Shown here: one piece after another, positions 26,301 through 39,700 of the stretch
Layout of the letters: each line of letters starts with the position of its first letter
Position numbering within the stretch: position 1 is the stretch's first letter
Origin: Sitta carolinensis
Taxonomy: Eukaryota > Chordata > Aves > Passeriformes > Sittidae
Assembly: GCA_032173965.1 (NCBI GenBank)
Contig: CM063283.1
Coordinates: 18,766,501-18,830,500 of the forward strand
DNA: 64,000 nucleotides
Direction of reading: 5' to 3'
Made by a program: the position numbers and the translations under genes
The notes under the pieces: model-generated
What the model was told of the DNA's origin: nothing
Seen by the model: only the letters and a program-made list of their open reading frames with translations
The model's database searches: none

Positions 26301-29300
26301 CAAGTATTTCTGTGTAGAAGTAGAAGTTACCCTTTTTACACAGGACCACACACAACCTCTGTTCAATCCATGCATGCTAGGAGACAACCATACAGTCAAT
26401 GCACAACTCCATTAGCTTGTGCTTGTCACCTAGAATAAGGGCACATGTTTGAGGTCTTTTAACCCTGCTTCACACCTGGTTATTTACCACAGCTCAGGGA
26501 CACGGGACTAAGCAAGATACATCCTCAGATCCTGAAATTCTGATTGCAGATTTCCAATAACCACAGAGCAACCTCAAGAGTCAAAGCATGTCATGTGAGC
26601 ACCATGTGTTGCTGCGCATGGAGTGCTTCCACCTGCGGTGACTGTGTGTAAAATACACTTCCATGCAGGTCTGCTGGCTGCTGTCAGCTAGTCCAGAGTA
26701 GTTCACATCACAGAACCTCAGTCACAGGTCTCAGCCCAAAGCACTGGTCTAGACTCCTGCTTCTGCTGCGAGGAAGTTTCATATGTGCATATCCAAACAA
26801 GTTTTAATCTACTCACTGGGTAGCACCAGCAGCTAATGCAAGAAATTAAGTAACACAGTAATTTCTGCAGCTAGACCCAGACCAGCCTCTCAGCTGTACA
26901 ACTTAGAGTGTTTAACCTCACTGTTTCTGACCCCACCTCATACGCTGAAGTCATCAAAGTGAGAGCAGTACAGGTAAATCCTCAGCTTCTTCAACAGAGC
27001 AATAACTGAGCTTTGTCCAGTTTTATTTAAATGCTTTGAGACCTACAAAATCTGGTAGGAAAAATAAAAAATAGGAAAGTATCCTATGCTATTGCTCAAG
27101 ATTACTTCCCTGACAACGACATTCTGGCTCTCCTATCATCAAAGCACTAAAATACACTATACTTCAGCAACACAGATGAGAAACACAGCTGTAAAAGAAA
27201 TATACAAACAGTATTTGAACTGCTTGGAGGAAAAAACCCAAAGTCACTGGCCTCTCTCCATCACTAAAATGCACTGAAATATTTTCTGTGAAGCCTCTAC
27301 CATATTATAGCACTAAAGGATATAACTAACAAAAAGCCTAAGGAAAGTCACCAGAACTTCTTTTAGGCTATATAAATGAGCGATAGAATAATTTCCTAAA
27401 ATGATTACCCACTAATGATAGCTTTGAGGTGATAAAACATGAAGACAGTGCCATATCACACTCTGGAATAACATGATAATTTCTTCTCTACCTAGGTAAC
27501 TGGAACAATCACACCATTTACGATAATGACAATATAAACAACCTTATGTCCCCAGACTAAATACTCCCTGTAGTTAGATATGAGGAGGGGAGGAGGGGAG
27601 AAGGGGTTTATTCCACTTGCAGAAATGCTGAAAATATATGCAAGGGCACATCTGTGCTTGTGATCCTACCTACCTAAAGAACAACATGCAACAGTTTATG
27701 CGATATTGACAGATACTAGACCACATCACTGCATAATAATGTGATGATCAGATTTGTGCCCCACTTTGGAATTCATGAGGGTAGACAGCTGTGGGCCTCC
27801 CTATCTTCCAGGAATTGCATATGCATAAAAGATAATCACAACTTTCATTTATATTTTTACAAAGTTTCTATCCAATTTTCTGTCAGAGATAACCTTGAAA
27901 ATGTAAAGGAAATAAAAATGATAGACAGATTGCTAGGCTTGAAAGGATTGAGAGCTATATTCATTTCAACAGAAGGCTGGAAGTGAGAAACCCTAAAAAA
28001 CACACACCCGCATCCAAAGAACTCGATTAAACTTGATTTATATCAAAAACCCATGCACAAAAAAATCCCAGCTCTCCCTTCAGATTATCTAAGAAAGCAA
28101 AGCAGGGAGACTTTATCTGTCTAAAAAGAAGAAAGTACACCTACGACTAGTTGGAAAACAAGTGATCTGTGTCTCATAGCGATGAAGAGGGTACATAGCA
28201 ATCTTATTTTAACTAGAAAAGACTAGACAAGAGGCTGTCTTGCAGGCCCCTCCCAGTCTCAATTACTATACTGTTTCTCATGGCCTATCTCCCTTCTCCT
28301 TGAAGAGTTGCCCTATTTTCTTGACATCACCCGGCTTGAAAAATATTTCCCTTTTGTCTTCATATTTATGTGTCACAGAGAAAATTGAGGAGAGTGACAG
28401 AGAGCTATCTTCAAGTACATAAAGTGATGTTATAAAAAGAACAGGAATCAATTATTCCCCTTAATTAATGAGGGCAGAAGAGGAAGTAATGAACTTAAGC
28501 AGCATCAAGGGAAATTTAGGTCAAATACAGTTACTGCATGAAGTTTCACAGAGTAAGAAGAGTTAGGCAAATGAACCGACCATCAAGGGAAGTTAAAGAG
28601 TTCTCATCAGTAGTACAGAGCCAAGGTTAGAAATTTCCCTGGAGAACAACTGAGGAAAAATAAAGCTATTCCTATTCCCCCAGTGGGAGAAGGGACAAGA
28701 CATTAAACTCAAAGCTCTTTGAACATTCACAGTTCTCCTTCCCTCTGTTGTTCTTGTCTCCTCCTTGTCAATATCTTTCCCTATATTTTCATGTTGTGTG
28801 AAGTGTTCTTTATTGGACAACTCATATGCTTTCTATGGTCCACAGGACTATTATATCTATTATAGATATTATATGCTTATATGCATTTTATATTTTATTA
28901 ATTATTATTTTTTATTAAACATATTTCTTTTCCTGGCTTCATGAGTTTCTGTCATCAGGACTTCTAATAGCAAAGATATCCAAGAACTTGTATGCTGAAG
29001 ATCCCTCATTCTTTCCTTGCCTACAGATGGAATCGAGGCAGTATCTAGCATTTCTGAGGTTTTTGAAGTTAACTGAGAAAGATTTAATTTTTAAGTTCCA
29101 AATGACTTATCACAGCTCTAAAGTCTTCACACACAATCAGTGAGGTACTGATTACTCCTAAGGAGCTTACTGTACAAAGAGACAGGTCAGTGAAGACAAA
29201 GAAGAACAGAGTGATGGTGTAACTTAAAGATATTAAAGCAGGACAATGACAATAAGACACATTACCATCTCAATTAAGTGTCAGCATTATTAGAATACAG

Positions 29301-32300
29301 GAAACTAGTGGAGAGAGCAAAGATTATTTTACCCTGCTTGCTTCCACTCTGAAAACTGCAGGTCTAAATGCTAAAGATAAAATACACTTATTACTTTGGG
29401 AATAGTTAATTATGATTGCATGTATTTCCCTATTTCCCTGCTATAGCTTTAATTTAGCTAAAGAAAAGGGCAGTACAAGGGTTGGAATCCACTAACCATG
29501 AGACATACCTGTACTAACATATTCCACAATGCAAATATCGCTGACTCTTTTGCCACTACTGTTGACATTGTCATCTTGGTTAGATATCCATCATCCTATC
29601 CACAATGATATTCTGCACTCACAGCCTAGATAAACATACACAGATATAATCATATCCTTATTAACCTTTATTAACACAATAGTCCAAGACTAGCCTAATG
29701 GTTGGAAGACCATAGAATTCTGTCGCATTTGCCAATCTCACTATGCTTTTTGAAAGTTGAAACTGAAATTCTGAATTTGTCCGACTATACTATTGTATAT
29801 ATTTGTCCGACTATAGGACTCCTGTGACTATATATATTTATCTTTTAGAACAGACTTTTTCTATGAAATAGAACTTTACTTCATGCAACCAAGAGTCTAA
29901 GCTTCTGTTCCAAGAATGAGCAAATAACAAGGACACCAAAGTAGTTATTGTAATCTTTCTTCTGCTTGTCCAAGTTTAGGCTTTCAATCAAAACCCCTGA
30001 GAATTCCAAATTCAACAGAAGGGCTTCATCAGGCAGAAACTTAACTCACAACTTATGAGTTTAGAAAGAAAATATATGAATGGAGTATATGAGTCAAGCT
30101 CTGATCAAAGTCCCCACTGATAGGAAGGCTTTTCCAGTGCTTATATTAACATTAAGAAAATCTAGCTAAAGAAAATAAAACTTAGAAAGCCATTCAGAAG
30201 CTCTGAATTGTGCGGTCAGAGAAGGGATTAGAAAGGATGTGCACCAAGTGATATCATGTTATCTGTTCACATTATCATTGTGGCCAAGTGCAAAGATATT
30301 TTTAAAAAGGAAGAATGGGAAATTTAAAGTAAATCTAAGAAGGAGACAATGATAGGCAAAAGACAGAAGACAGGCGGAGCATGAGAGAAGATTCACCACA
30401 GAAAACAAAAGAAGGTGCACAGAGAATTTAAAACTAAAGTCAGAAGATGGAGCAGAGAAGTACCAACAGGTGAAAAAGCTGGAGAAAATTCATGCTTACA
30501 GTCACAGATCTCTCTGGTACAAAGGAGAAGCAATACCTTGTGAAAAGCCGACTTAGGCATCAAAAAGTGGCAGAAAGCAATTCCAAAATGCAGGTGAAGG
30601 CAAGAGCATCTGGACTGGTGTCCTGGGTTACTGTAGTATGGGCTGTCCAGTCCCTGTAGTATGGGCTGCACTGCAGAGAACAAAATCTGAGTCTATTTCT
30701 ATGCCAGTTATTGCTTTTCTAGAAAAAAAAGGGAATTCTGTAAAGGAAGAAGGGACCACTGAAGTTGTGAAAACAGAAGCAATTGCTATATCCGGGCAAA
30801 TTGTAAGCAGTGGCAAAAAACTGCCACCAGGCAAGAAATAATTGAATCAGACTGAATTCATGTTAAAACACATTACAGAAAAAAGTATTCCAGGGTCAAA
30901 CCCTGCTCTGTAAAATTAAGACATCTGGGAACTTAAGTGTTTTCCAAGTTGTGTGATATCTTTATCTTATGTGGCTTATCTAATTTTAAACAGCATATTT
31001 GTTACTGGCAGCACAACTAATGGTCATGGAGATGGTTATGAGGAATAAAATAATAGGTGCAATTCCCACTTGTGGATAGCAACTTTTTTGAAGAAAAATT
31101 AAAAAGACTACTTTTATGCAAATATTCCCAACACTAAACTTGTAATCCATACCAGAACTTTTATTTCAAGATTTTGTGTGATGTAACACAGCAGATGTGT
31201 CCAGTTTGAGACCCCCAGGCTGGGTGCCAGGCTTACCAGAGCTCGGGGAGCATGGGGTTAACCAGCACTTCAAAACAGGCAGAGGATTTGTTCCCAGTCA
31301 GGACATTAAGCTGACACAGCAACATCTCTATTACTGTACCCAGCTCATTCAAAGCTAGGTAAGATGGGGTGTCTCTGCATGGTAAAGGCAATCAAAGTAT
31401 TAGCTTGCCAAAGGAAAAATGTTCTACCAAGTTTTCAAAGGAGGCAGCAAGAATATTTCGATATTTAGACTTACAGCTTAGCTCCATCTCTTGCTACGCA
31501 GAAAAAATGGCATTTGGAAATCCAAATTTGAAGGCTTATTTTTAAAACTCTTATTGCAGGAGAATGATAACTAGCTCTTTTAAACCCATGGAGATATATA
31601 TATATAGCAAAAAATACTTCTATATATTAGATATAATAATACCTATTATAGATATTTTAAAACATATCTTTCTTTGTAGCTCTACTTCATCTATACTTAA
31701 AATAATCAGTTCACCCTGCTGTTCTAAGGCCCTCATATCTAAAAATTCCTCTCAGCATTCCACGCTGTTGTTTTTTTAATAGACTCTACAATACATCCTG
31801 TCTTCCTTTCACTTGCTTTGTGTCATATGTTGGTGTAAATAACAGCAACAAAACCAAACAGTTACAATCATTCTCACTACTTGAATTTAAAGTATTTATT
31901 GCAAAACATATGGTTCATCTGCCTCAGAAACAAAACTGCACAGGCTTTTCAAACCATAAATTAACATCAACATCATTCTAGCACAGTGAGCAGAAGTTTT
32001 CATACATGTAATGCTACCACTTAAAGCAGTTTCTAACTTACTGAAAGAGGAAATCTAAACTTCACAGCAGTTTCAAAACCTGATAATAAAAGTTCAAGCA
32101 TTTTGTTTCTCTGTTTTATTTGGATATTTTTCTTTTGGAGGAGGGTTTTTTCCCTCTGATTCAGCAAGCTTAGATCATAACTCTCTAGTGCTGATTTTGA
32201 CTCCTGTTTGACTATGACAATTTATTGTATGGAAAATAAAATTCTTAATAAAGAAACATCTATCCTTTTGTGTTGTAAAACATCTATCTTGCCTTCAACA

Positions 32301-34616
32301 AGCTTCTTACAAAATATAAATCTGTGCAGAAATGCAAAACAAAGGAAAATATCAAAAGACATCTGGGTTACGAACACCGATCAGACTTTCACCTCAGATT
32401 TAAAATTCCAGCTTCAAAATTCACAATCTGTTCTAAGAACATTGTTAAATATTTAAAATTCACTTTGTTTTACCATTGGATAAGAAAAGAGCAACAAAGC
32501 ATTTTGTCAGGCAACAGATCCCCCATTAATATTTTTTCCTCTGATTTTAAAAACATATTTTGTATCACTCAGTGGATGGAGAAACAGTGATAGAAAGTTC
32601 TGTCACTCTGCCAAAAGCACATACAGAACAAGACAAGTGAGAGCAATTAAATTTCTGATCAGGATAATAATTTAACTGCAGATCTAGAGACTATAATCAT
32701 CTGGAACATTTGAGCAGCATAAAATATTACAAGGACTATGTTCCATAAATTATCATACACAACTTGTCACCTGAATGTACTTCACCTGAAGGGGTATAGC
32801 ATTTTCCTACCACTCTGCCAGAGATGCTATTTCTTCTAACAACAAAGGCCTCAAGAAATAGAAGGTCACAGAGCATATAAAGAACTGTTTGTATATCTTA
32901 GAGTAATATAGAGAAAATTCCCAAATGCTGGGTCATCATTCCCCTAGCTTCCTTTGGCAAGGTAGTGCCTTTATTGCCAAGACACTTGATTTATCATGAA
33001 AGAAAAGAAATTACCTAATGCTTTGGGTAATCCCTTGTCCCATTCATGTACAAGCAGACTGGCTGTCAGTCTCACAATACACTGAATTGATATTTCAGCA
33101 TGATGCAGATAAGGTAAGGTGGGTGTCCCATATTCAGTCACCGGACAATGTCATATCCCTAACAATTCAAAGATTCAGCATAGTATTAAAAAACGTCAAC
33201 AAAAGCCCAGTCCTTGAGAATTAAAGCACCTTTTTATTGACATTCCAGTACATCACAGACCTTGCTGCTTGCTTTGGAAAAAGTGGTAAGTGATGATTTC
33301 TTCATCTGAGAGAGAAAAGCATGGCTACTTGTTAATGCATCAGGTGAAGCTGCTTTATCACAGCCATTCTGAGGCAAATAATTTGGGGTGACATTCATCT
33401 CAGTTTATTTTAGCAGTCTAAAAAGTCAGGAGTGTAATCTAATCTATTCATTTAGCTACACTTGAAAGTCAGTGAAGAAAGCCAGATGCCTCCAGCAGAC
33501 AAGTCCTCAGTGCATCCTAAAGCAGTTGGATGGATTGTTCTCCACCAGCAAAGGAGAGACACATCATCTGTTTAGCCTCAACATTTTTTAAATTGCTAGA
33601 GATAGGCAAGATGAATCCAAATGTCTGAAGGCCATTTGTCAAGTAATTTATACACCATGCTCTCACAGAAATCTTACTTACTAAAGCTTTATTTTCTGAT
33701 CCTAGAGAAACAAAGGGAACATAGGGACCCAAATTTGTTTTTTAAAGTTCACACACACTGACTTTATGCATTGACTGTCCACCTGTCAGATGAGGCCAGT
33801 TGCAAAAGCATGTAACAAGGATAAGAGTGCAGTGATCTCCACATCTGAAAGCACTTTGGTTGCATATGGTGTCAGGAAGTGGTAAACCACCCATAGGCTT
33901 GCCACAGCCCACTCCAGCAGGGAAGTGAAACATGGAAGCTTCAGAAGTGGGGTGCTGGGAGTTTCCAAACAGCCTGGTAGGACAGTCCAGCAGTGGTGAG
34001 TGGTGCTTTGCTGCTCGGAATCATCATAAGTTGGTTTCATATAAGTTTCAAAGGAAAGCTTTCTTGTATAAAACAATGCTGCTGAAACATGGGGACAGCT
34101 CACAAATTGAATTTAAGAGCTGCGGGTTTTTGGCAGGAGACCTTACCAGGCATACCACTGAGAAAAACTAGTTATCCCTTATTTTGATCCATTGTATGGA
34201 ACAACTTTTCCAAGTAAATAGCATTTTTTTAAGCTTGGCTATTTCCACTTCTAAAAAGCACTTCCACCGACTTTGTGCGGACAAGACTTTCATCATATGT
34301 TGCCAAATGTGTGATGTTTTTCTGTTATATTATAGAGCATGTGGATCCCAATCCAAACGCAGTGAAAGGCAGGAGCTTACTGCATTTTTCATCATAATAC
34401 TGTGTGACAAATACACTTATCCTGCCTGCTGAGTAACAAGGCCTATTTCAAATTTTTAAAAATTATTGTCACTACAATTTACATTTAACAATGTCTTTCT
34501 TGGCTAGTACTGGGAAAATACTACAAGGAGAATTCACAAACATTAATTTGACTAAAAGCACACATTTGCTTTGACAGCATTTGCAAGGGTCATTGTTTGA
34601 CTTACTCAGACTGGGC

Positions 34617-34690
34617 TTTTTTGTTTTATGTTTGGTTTTGGTTTGGGGGTTTTGGGGTTGGCTTTTTTTTTTTGTTTGTTTTTTTTTGTG
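34617..34690. repeat. T/G-rich low-complexity tract
   Basis: Runs of T separated by G blocks (GGGGGTTTTGGGG in the middle), next to the 3' end of the CR1 copy that follows. No coding content. Confidence 0.7.
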
Positions 34691-34805
34691 AAGTCAAGTC
34701 ACTTGTGGGAAAGCTATACCTGGGCAAACAGATAGGAAGGTTTATGAAATAACTCTTCACATAGCCATAAAGCCTCTCATTCTACTCCCTGATGAAAAAA
34801 GGGTT

Positions 34806-36262
34806 ATGGAATCATAGAAAGGTCTGAGTTGAAAGGGACCTTAAATATCAACTAGTTCTAACACCCCTGCCACGGACAGGGACACCTTCCATTAGATCAG
34901 GCTGCTCAAAGCCCAATCTGACCTGGCCTTGAAGACTTCCAGGAATGGGGCATCCATGACTGCTCTAGGCAACCTGTTTCTGTGCCTCACCACCCAGAGT
35001 AAAAAGATTCCTCTTAATACCTAAATTAAACACCCTCTCTTTCAATTTTAAGCCCTTTCCTTTTCACTACATGCCCTTGGCAAAAGTCCTTCTCCATCTC
35101 TCTTGTAGGCCCCCTTCAGGTACTGAAAGGTTGCTGTAAGATTTCCCCAGAGCCTTCCCTTCTCCAGGCTGAACAGCCCCAACTCACTCTCTTCACAGGA
35201 GAGGTGCTCCCACCCTCTGATCATCTTCATAGCTCTCCTCTGGACTCACTCTAGTGGATCCACACTTTTCTCATGTTTGGACTCATCACTCCATGTGGGG
35301 TTTCACAAGAGCAGGGCAGAGGGTTAGAATCCCCTCCCTCAACCTATGGACACTCTTTTGATGCAGCCCAGGATATGTCCTGGCTTTCATCCTGAACTTC
35401 TCATCCACCAGCACCCCAAGACCTTTTCCTCAGGGCGGCTCTCAATCCATTCCTCACCCAATTTGTGCTTGGCATTGCCCTGACTCAGGTGCAGCACCTT
35501 GCACCTGGCCTCGTTGAAGTTCATGAGGTTTGCACAGGACCAGCTCTAAGGCCTGCCAAAGTCCCTCTGGCTGGCCTCCCTTTCCTCCAGCCTGTCAACC
35601 ACAGCTTGCTGTGGTCAGCAGACATGATGAAGCTTCAATCAATCCCACTGTCCATGTTGCCAAGTAAGGTGCTAAACTGCACCAGACATGACACCAACCC
35701 CTGAGGACCACTCAAAAATGGTCTCTACTTGGACATCTGGCCATTGACCACAACTTCTTAACAGTGGCCAACCAGCCAGTTCCTTACCTTCTGAATGGTC
35801 CAGCCTCCAGTTTTGAGACAAGGATGTCATGTGGGATAGTGTCAAATGCTTTGCAGAAGTGCAGGTACATGGTGTCAGCTCTTCTTCCCTCTCTGGCCAG
35901 TGCTGAAACCCTGTAGAGAAGGCCACCAAAATTCTCAAGTACAATTTACCATTAGTAGAGTCCCAATCAGCTCTCACCAAACAATTAATAATTTATTATT
36001 AGTAAGTTCCACGTGCCTTAGCAAAGTTTTTAGGAGGATCAGCTTTGTGATCTTGCTAGGAAACAAGCAAGGTGAGACTGACTACCCTGTGAGTTTCACA
36101 GGTTTTTCTTTTTTCTCTTTTTAAAAATGGGGGTCCCATTTCTCCATTTCCAGTCAGTGAGAACTTCAGTGGACTGCCACAACTTTTCAAATATGATGGA
36201 TAGCAGCTTAACTACTTCGTCCATCAGTCCCCTCAGAACACAGGATGTTCAGACATCAAATC
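34806..36262 (-). mobile_element. CR1 LINE, long 3' copy
   Basis: The 3' end lies at the left (GGAATCATAGAAAGGTCTGA, reverse complement of a CR1 tail). To the right are blocks complementary to the ORF2 3' end: AGGCAACCTGTTTCTGTGCC, CTCCATCTCTCTTGTAGGCC, CCAGGCTGAACAGCCCCAAC and GGAGAGGTGCTCCCACCCTC. Beyond about 35290 the sequence follows the reverse-transcriptase portion of an older CR1 subfamily, with blocks such as CACCCCAAGACCTTTTCCTC, GGTGCAGCACCTTGCACCTG and GTCAAATGCTTTGCAGAAGT. The copy is interrupted by stops and small indels. The right edge is approximate. This is the longest repeat in the window. Confidence 0.88.
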
Positions 36263-36691
36263 AGCAAATAAAAACAATTCCGCATGATAAAAAATAGAGA
36301 TCATCAAGTAGTTACACAAGCTTGTAAAAGAAAATAGAATAATAACCCCTTCGTAATGAACTACTTAGCCATTTGTCTGAAAGAGCTTTAAAATAAAGTT
36401 CCAATCTGCTTTAGTTAAGCACAAATTATTGAACTCAGTATGGGAGAAATTGGATGAATTCCTACTATATCTGCATCATAAAAAAGATTAGAGTAGATTA
36501 TCTAATAGTCCCTTCCTGCCTAAAATCCTATCAATATAAAGGAAAAGATGCTGTACTACTCACATTTTCAGCAAATATAGCAAACAACCAATAGAAAATG
36601 GGTTATTTTTCCCTCAGTCAAAAGAACACTAAAAAAGGAAAATTCAGGTTTCTTGAGTCCCACTGTAAAAAACCTTCTTTTCTAACAATAT
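36263..36691. other. Anonymous AT-rich spacer
   Basis: About 430 bases between the CR1 copy and the (A)n(AG)n tract. No gene, RNA or repeat recognised. Confidence 0.5.
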
Positions 36692-36727
36692 TAAAAAAAA
36701 AAGAAAAAAAAAAAAGAAAAAAAAAAG

Positions 36728-36790
<63 letters not shown>
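36692..36790 (+). repeat. (A)n followed by (AG)n purine tract
   Basis: About 60 bases of A with scattered G, followed by an uninterrupted (AG) array from about 36755 to 36790. The plus strand is entirely purine. Open frames across it (poly-Lys then Arg-Glu) are artefacts. The A-then-AG order is typical of microsatellites that grow from a poly-A tail. Confidence 0.95.
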
Positions 36791-36793
<3 letters not shown>

Positions 36794-39700
36794 GTCCAAA
36801 AAGGCACTCACACAAAGCATTTTCTGAGAAATTTTAAATAATGACCAAATTAGTGGGAAAAAACCTGTTTGTGGACAATTCATGAACAGAAGAAACATTG
36901 ATCAAATAAATTATTTGCTGTAAATAGTTCATTCAGTTCTGGTTTCAACAACGTTACATATTAAATCAAACAGAGTCCAACACCACAACAATTATTTAGA
37001 TAGTACAATCTGGCCACTTGAAAACAAGTCCAGATTGCTTAAATTGTTTCTTTTTTTATTGATATGCTATCTTTCCCCTCTCTCAGAATTAGGCCACTCT
37101 TGTCTACCTAAAATACCACTCAATATTTTTCAGCTCTTTTAGCATATTTTCAAATTTGTAAAAAGTAATATTTTTCCAACTACAACTGACTTATATATTT
37201 TTTTTTCTTTTCTAGGGCTTCTTATGGATGTAAGTCTCAGAGGATGCAGGTCTTGACATTATAGGTAAATATCCAGTTTCTTGTTTAACCTTCCACTTTT
37301 TTTCCTAAAATGTCTAGATGTACATTTAGGTTCATATCCTGTAAATCAGGTCTGCCTCTTCTTTTCCACAGTTCAGTCAATTATTTGTGTTAATATTGGG
37401 TTTCATTTCATTGAATTCAATAAATTCTGAGTAATAATTTCTGCTGGGTTAATTTCAGTCTCTAACTTACAGACCAATCAATTCTGTCTTGTGCTCCTTA
37501 TCTCAAGTCTTATTTCTTATATTCTGTAGTTCAGGCAACTTCTCCACAAACTGAATTATCTGTTTTGCAGTCTATTTCTGTCAGTAAATATGAGCCATTT
37601 CACTTGCTACTCTTTCATATTTTTGAACAGGATGGCAGCAGAAACAATCCAGATTTGTGGGTATGAACACAAAACTCTTTAGAGCTTCAGGCATGAGCCA
37701 GCTTTGCTCTCTGAGCAAAGAGAAGCACAACCCCCTGTCCTGAGTACATTCATCCCAATAAAATAAGGTTAAAGTGTCAGTGAGACTCTGCAAATCATCT
37801 GAAAACTGTCAGGCTCTAAGACTTTTTTTTCCCTTAATTTAAGTATTAAAGACTTCCATGAAAAAAGTTTCCTACTTCTATATGGATCCCACCTGATCTT
37901 CACAATGTTCCCTGGAACTGCTTAAGATCTCTGTAGTTACTTTTACTTCTTGTACTCTACCAGCTGGGCTTCACCATCCTGCTGGATATTTTCTAATTCA
38001 TCTTCTCACTTTCATCTACATGTTTCTCTGTCTTTCCTTATTCTCGACACATGTGAATGTCCTTTTGAAGCTGTCTGTCATCCTGTGATGCAATTTCTTG
38101 CAGTCTTGGATTAAGATCTTCTAGGAGAGTTACATTGCTGCACCATATGTGTTGAACCAGTTTATTGGAAAAGCAAGGATTAGTAATCAAAACAGGTAAA
38201 TGTACAGACCAAATAATTTTGCCCTTAGTTCCATGCAGTGCAAACAAGGCTTTGCCTGGATAAAAGCTGTAGCATCCCAGGCAGTATGATAACATTTTAT
38301 TCACTGCAATTATATTTGAAAGTAAATCTTTAAAAGATTTCTTCCTCTAAGTATATTTTTGTAAGAACTCACACACCTACAAAAACACATAACAAATCTT
38401 GGAAACTGCTTCTTTCTTTTACTTCACTTGCTTGCTAACAGAAAAATCCAGATTCCACATAGGAAATTTGAGATGTTTTTTCTTTATGGTACAATTTGAT
38501 GGAGTTAAAGAAATTCTTTAAGTAACAAAAAAGCCCAGGTTCACAACATGCTAGTAAGTAGATAAGCAGATGAGGAGCAATCTGAGGAGGTGAGATTGCT
38601 CATTGTATTGCTGACTGCACCCATTTAAGTAATGTGACAGTTATTAGCAAGGCAAGCACAAAATCCTAGCCAGGCTCGGTTTTTCAGTGAAGATTTAAGG
38701 GCTAAAATTTATAGCAGGTTGAACATGTTACTGCTATGTCCTTTAACACATGCACAATTTAGAAATCAGTGCAACTGCTAGGTCTAAAAGTCTGTGGTGA
38801 GTTCTAGAAGAGGTGTCACAACATTTTCCTGAACTGAACTCCAGAAGAGGATGAAAAGGACATAAGATGGAAGGGAGAAGCTGGGCAATGCACAGAAAAA
38901 TTCTTCCCAAGTATGAGGGGGTAGCATGACCAAAAAAAGTTATTCAGGTGACAATAAAGATGCCTGTGCTTACTGCAGCAGAGAAAGCAAAAGCAGCAGA
39001 AGAATAAGGTGGACAGAAAAGCTGGACAAACAAACAAGTCAAGAAGAAGCAGAGCAAACAGGCTTGAGAAGACATGGTTAGGAGACAGCAAAGGGAGACT
39101 TTATCAGCTTGAACATAGATAAAGAGAGGGACATGTGCTTTGAGAACACAGGCTGAAAGGTCAGATCAGTGATCTTAAAGCACATTACCAACTCATTAAT
39201 TAAGCAGCTCCATACCCCTGGCATCTAGGTACATAACTTGATAGCCATCACAAAAATCACTAAAGGCTGACAGAGAGTGGTTCAGTGACTTTCCACAAGG
39301 TCACTGAGCTGGGAACAAAATTCAAGCAGTACAAATCCTTCAGCAGCTGCTCCCAGCACAAGCCTGTCCTTTGTGCTTTTGGGACAAGGGAATTCACTTC
39401 GTGAGTCCAACTGTAGTCATGATCATTCCAGCAATAGATAAAGATTCAAAAACTTTTCTTTGAGTGTTCAACTCTGACAAATGTTACACAAAAAGGCATT
39501 TTTACACAGTTAGCAAGGAATATCTTATACCAAACTGGAGGCAGAGCTGGAAGATAACCATTCAATAGCATCATTCACAAGTGAGACAAATGGTAATATA
39601 ATTAAGTCACAGGTTCTGCAAAACTTGCAACAATTCATCCCAGAAGAACAGAATTTAGAAGAAAAATCTATGAAGAAAAATGAAGAAAAGTGTCTCATTT

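Larger units (their letters stand above)
21273..34805. other. Long anonymous non-coding stretch
   Basis: About 13.5 kb without a supported gene. Visible features are a 42-base A run (23312-23353), a G-rich patch (27583-27606), a 15-base direct repeat (29775 and 29801), another 15-base direct repeat (30631 and 30654), an AT dinucleotide patch (31594-31606) and a T/G-rich tract (34617-34690). The part at 31200-31400 is locally GC-richer but shows no convincing coding frame. The candidate open frame at 22928-23266 has no recognisable domain. Confidence 0.5.

Noticed and set aside
27583..27606. G-rich patch as a G-quadruplex candidate
   Set aside because: Only three runs of four G with AGGA/AGAA loops; a fourth run is just GG, so the motif is weak.
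29140..29190. AAGGAGCTTACTGTACAAAG, resembling a MIR-type core
   Set aside because: Only one short block matches; flanks do not support a SINE.
35672..36124. Frames of about 100 codons on both strands
   Set aside because: They lie inside the minus-strand CR1 copy and do not encode an intact product.
36598..36898. Frames across the (A)n(AG)n tract
   Set aside because: Poly-Lys/Arg-Glu on plus and poly-Phe/Leu-Ser on minus are composition artefacts.
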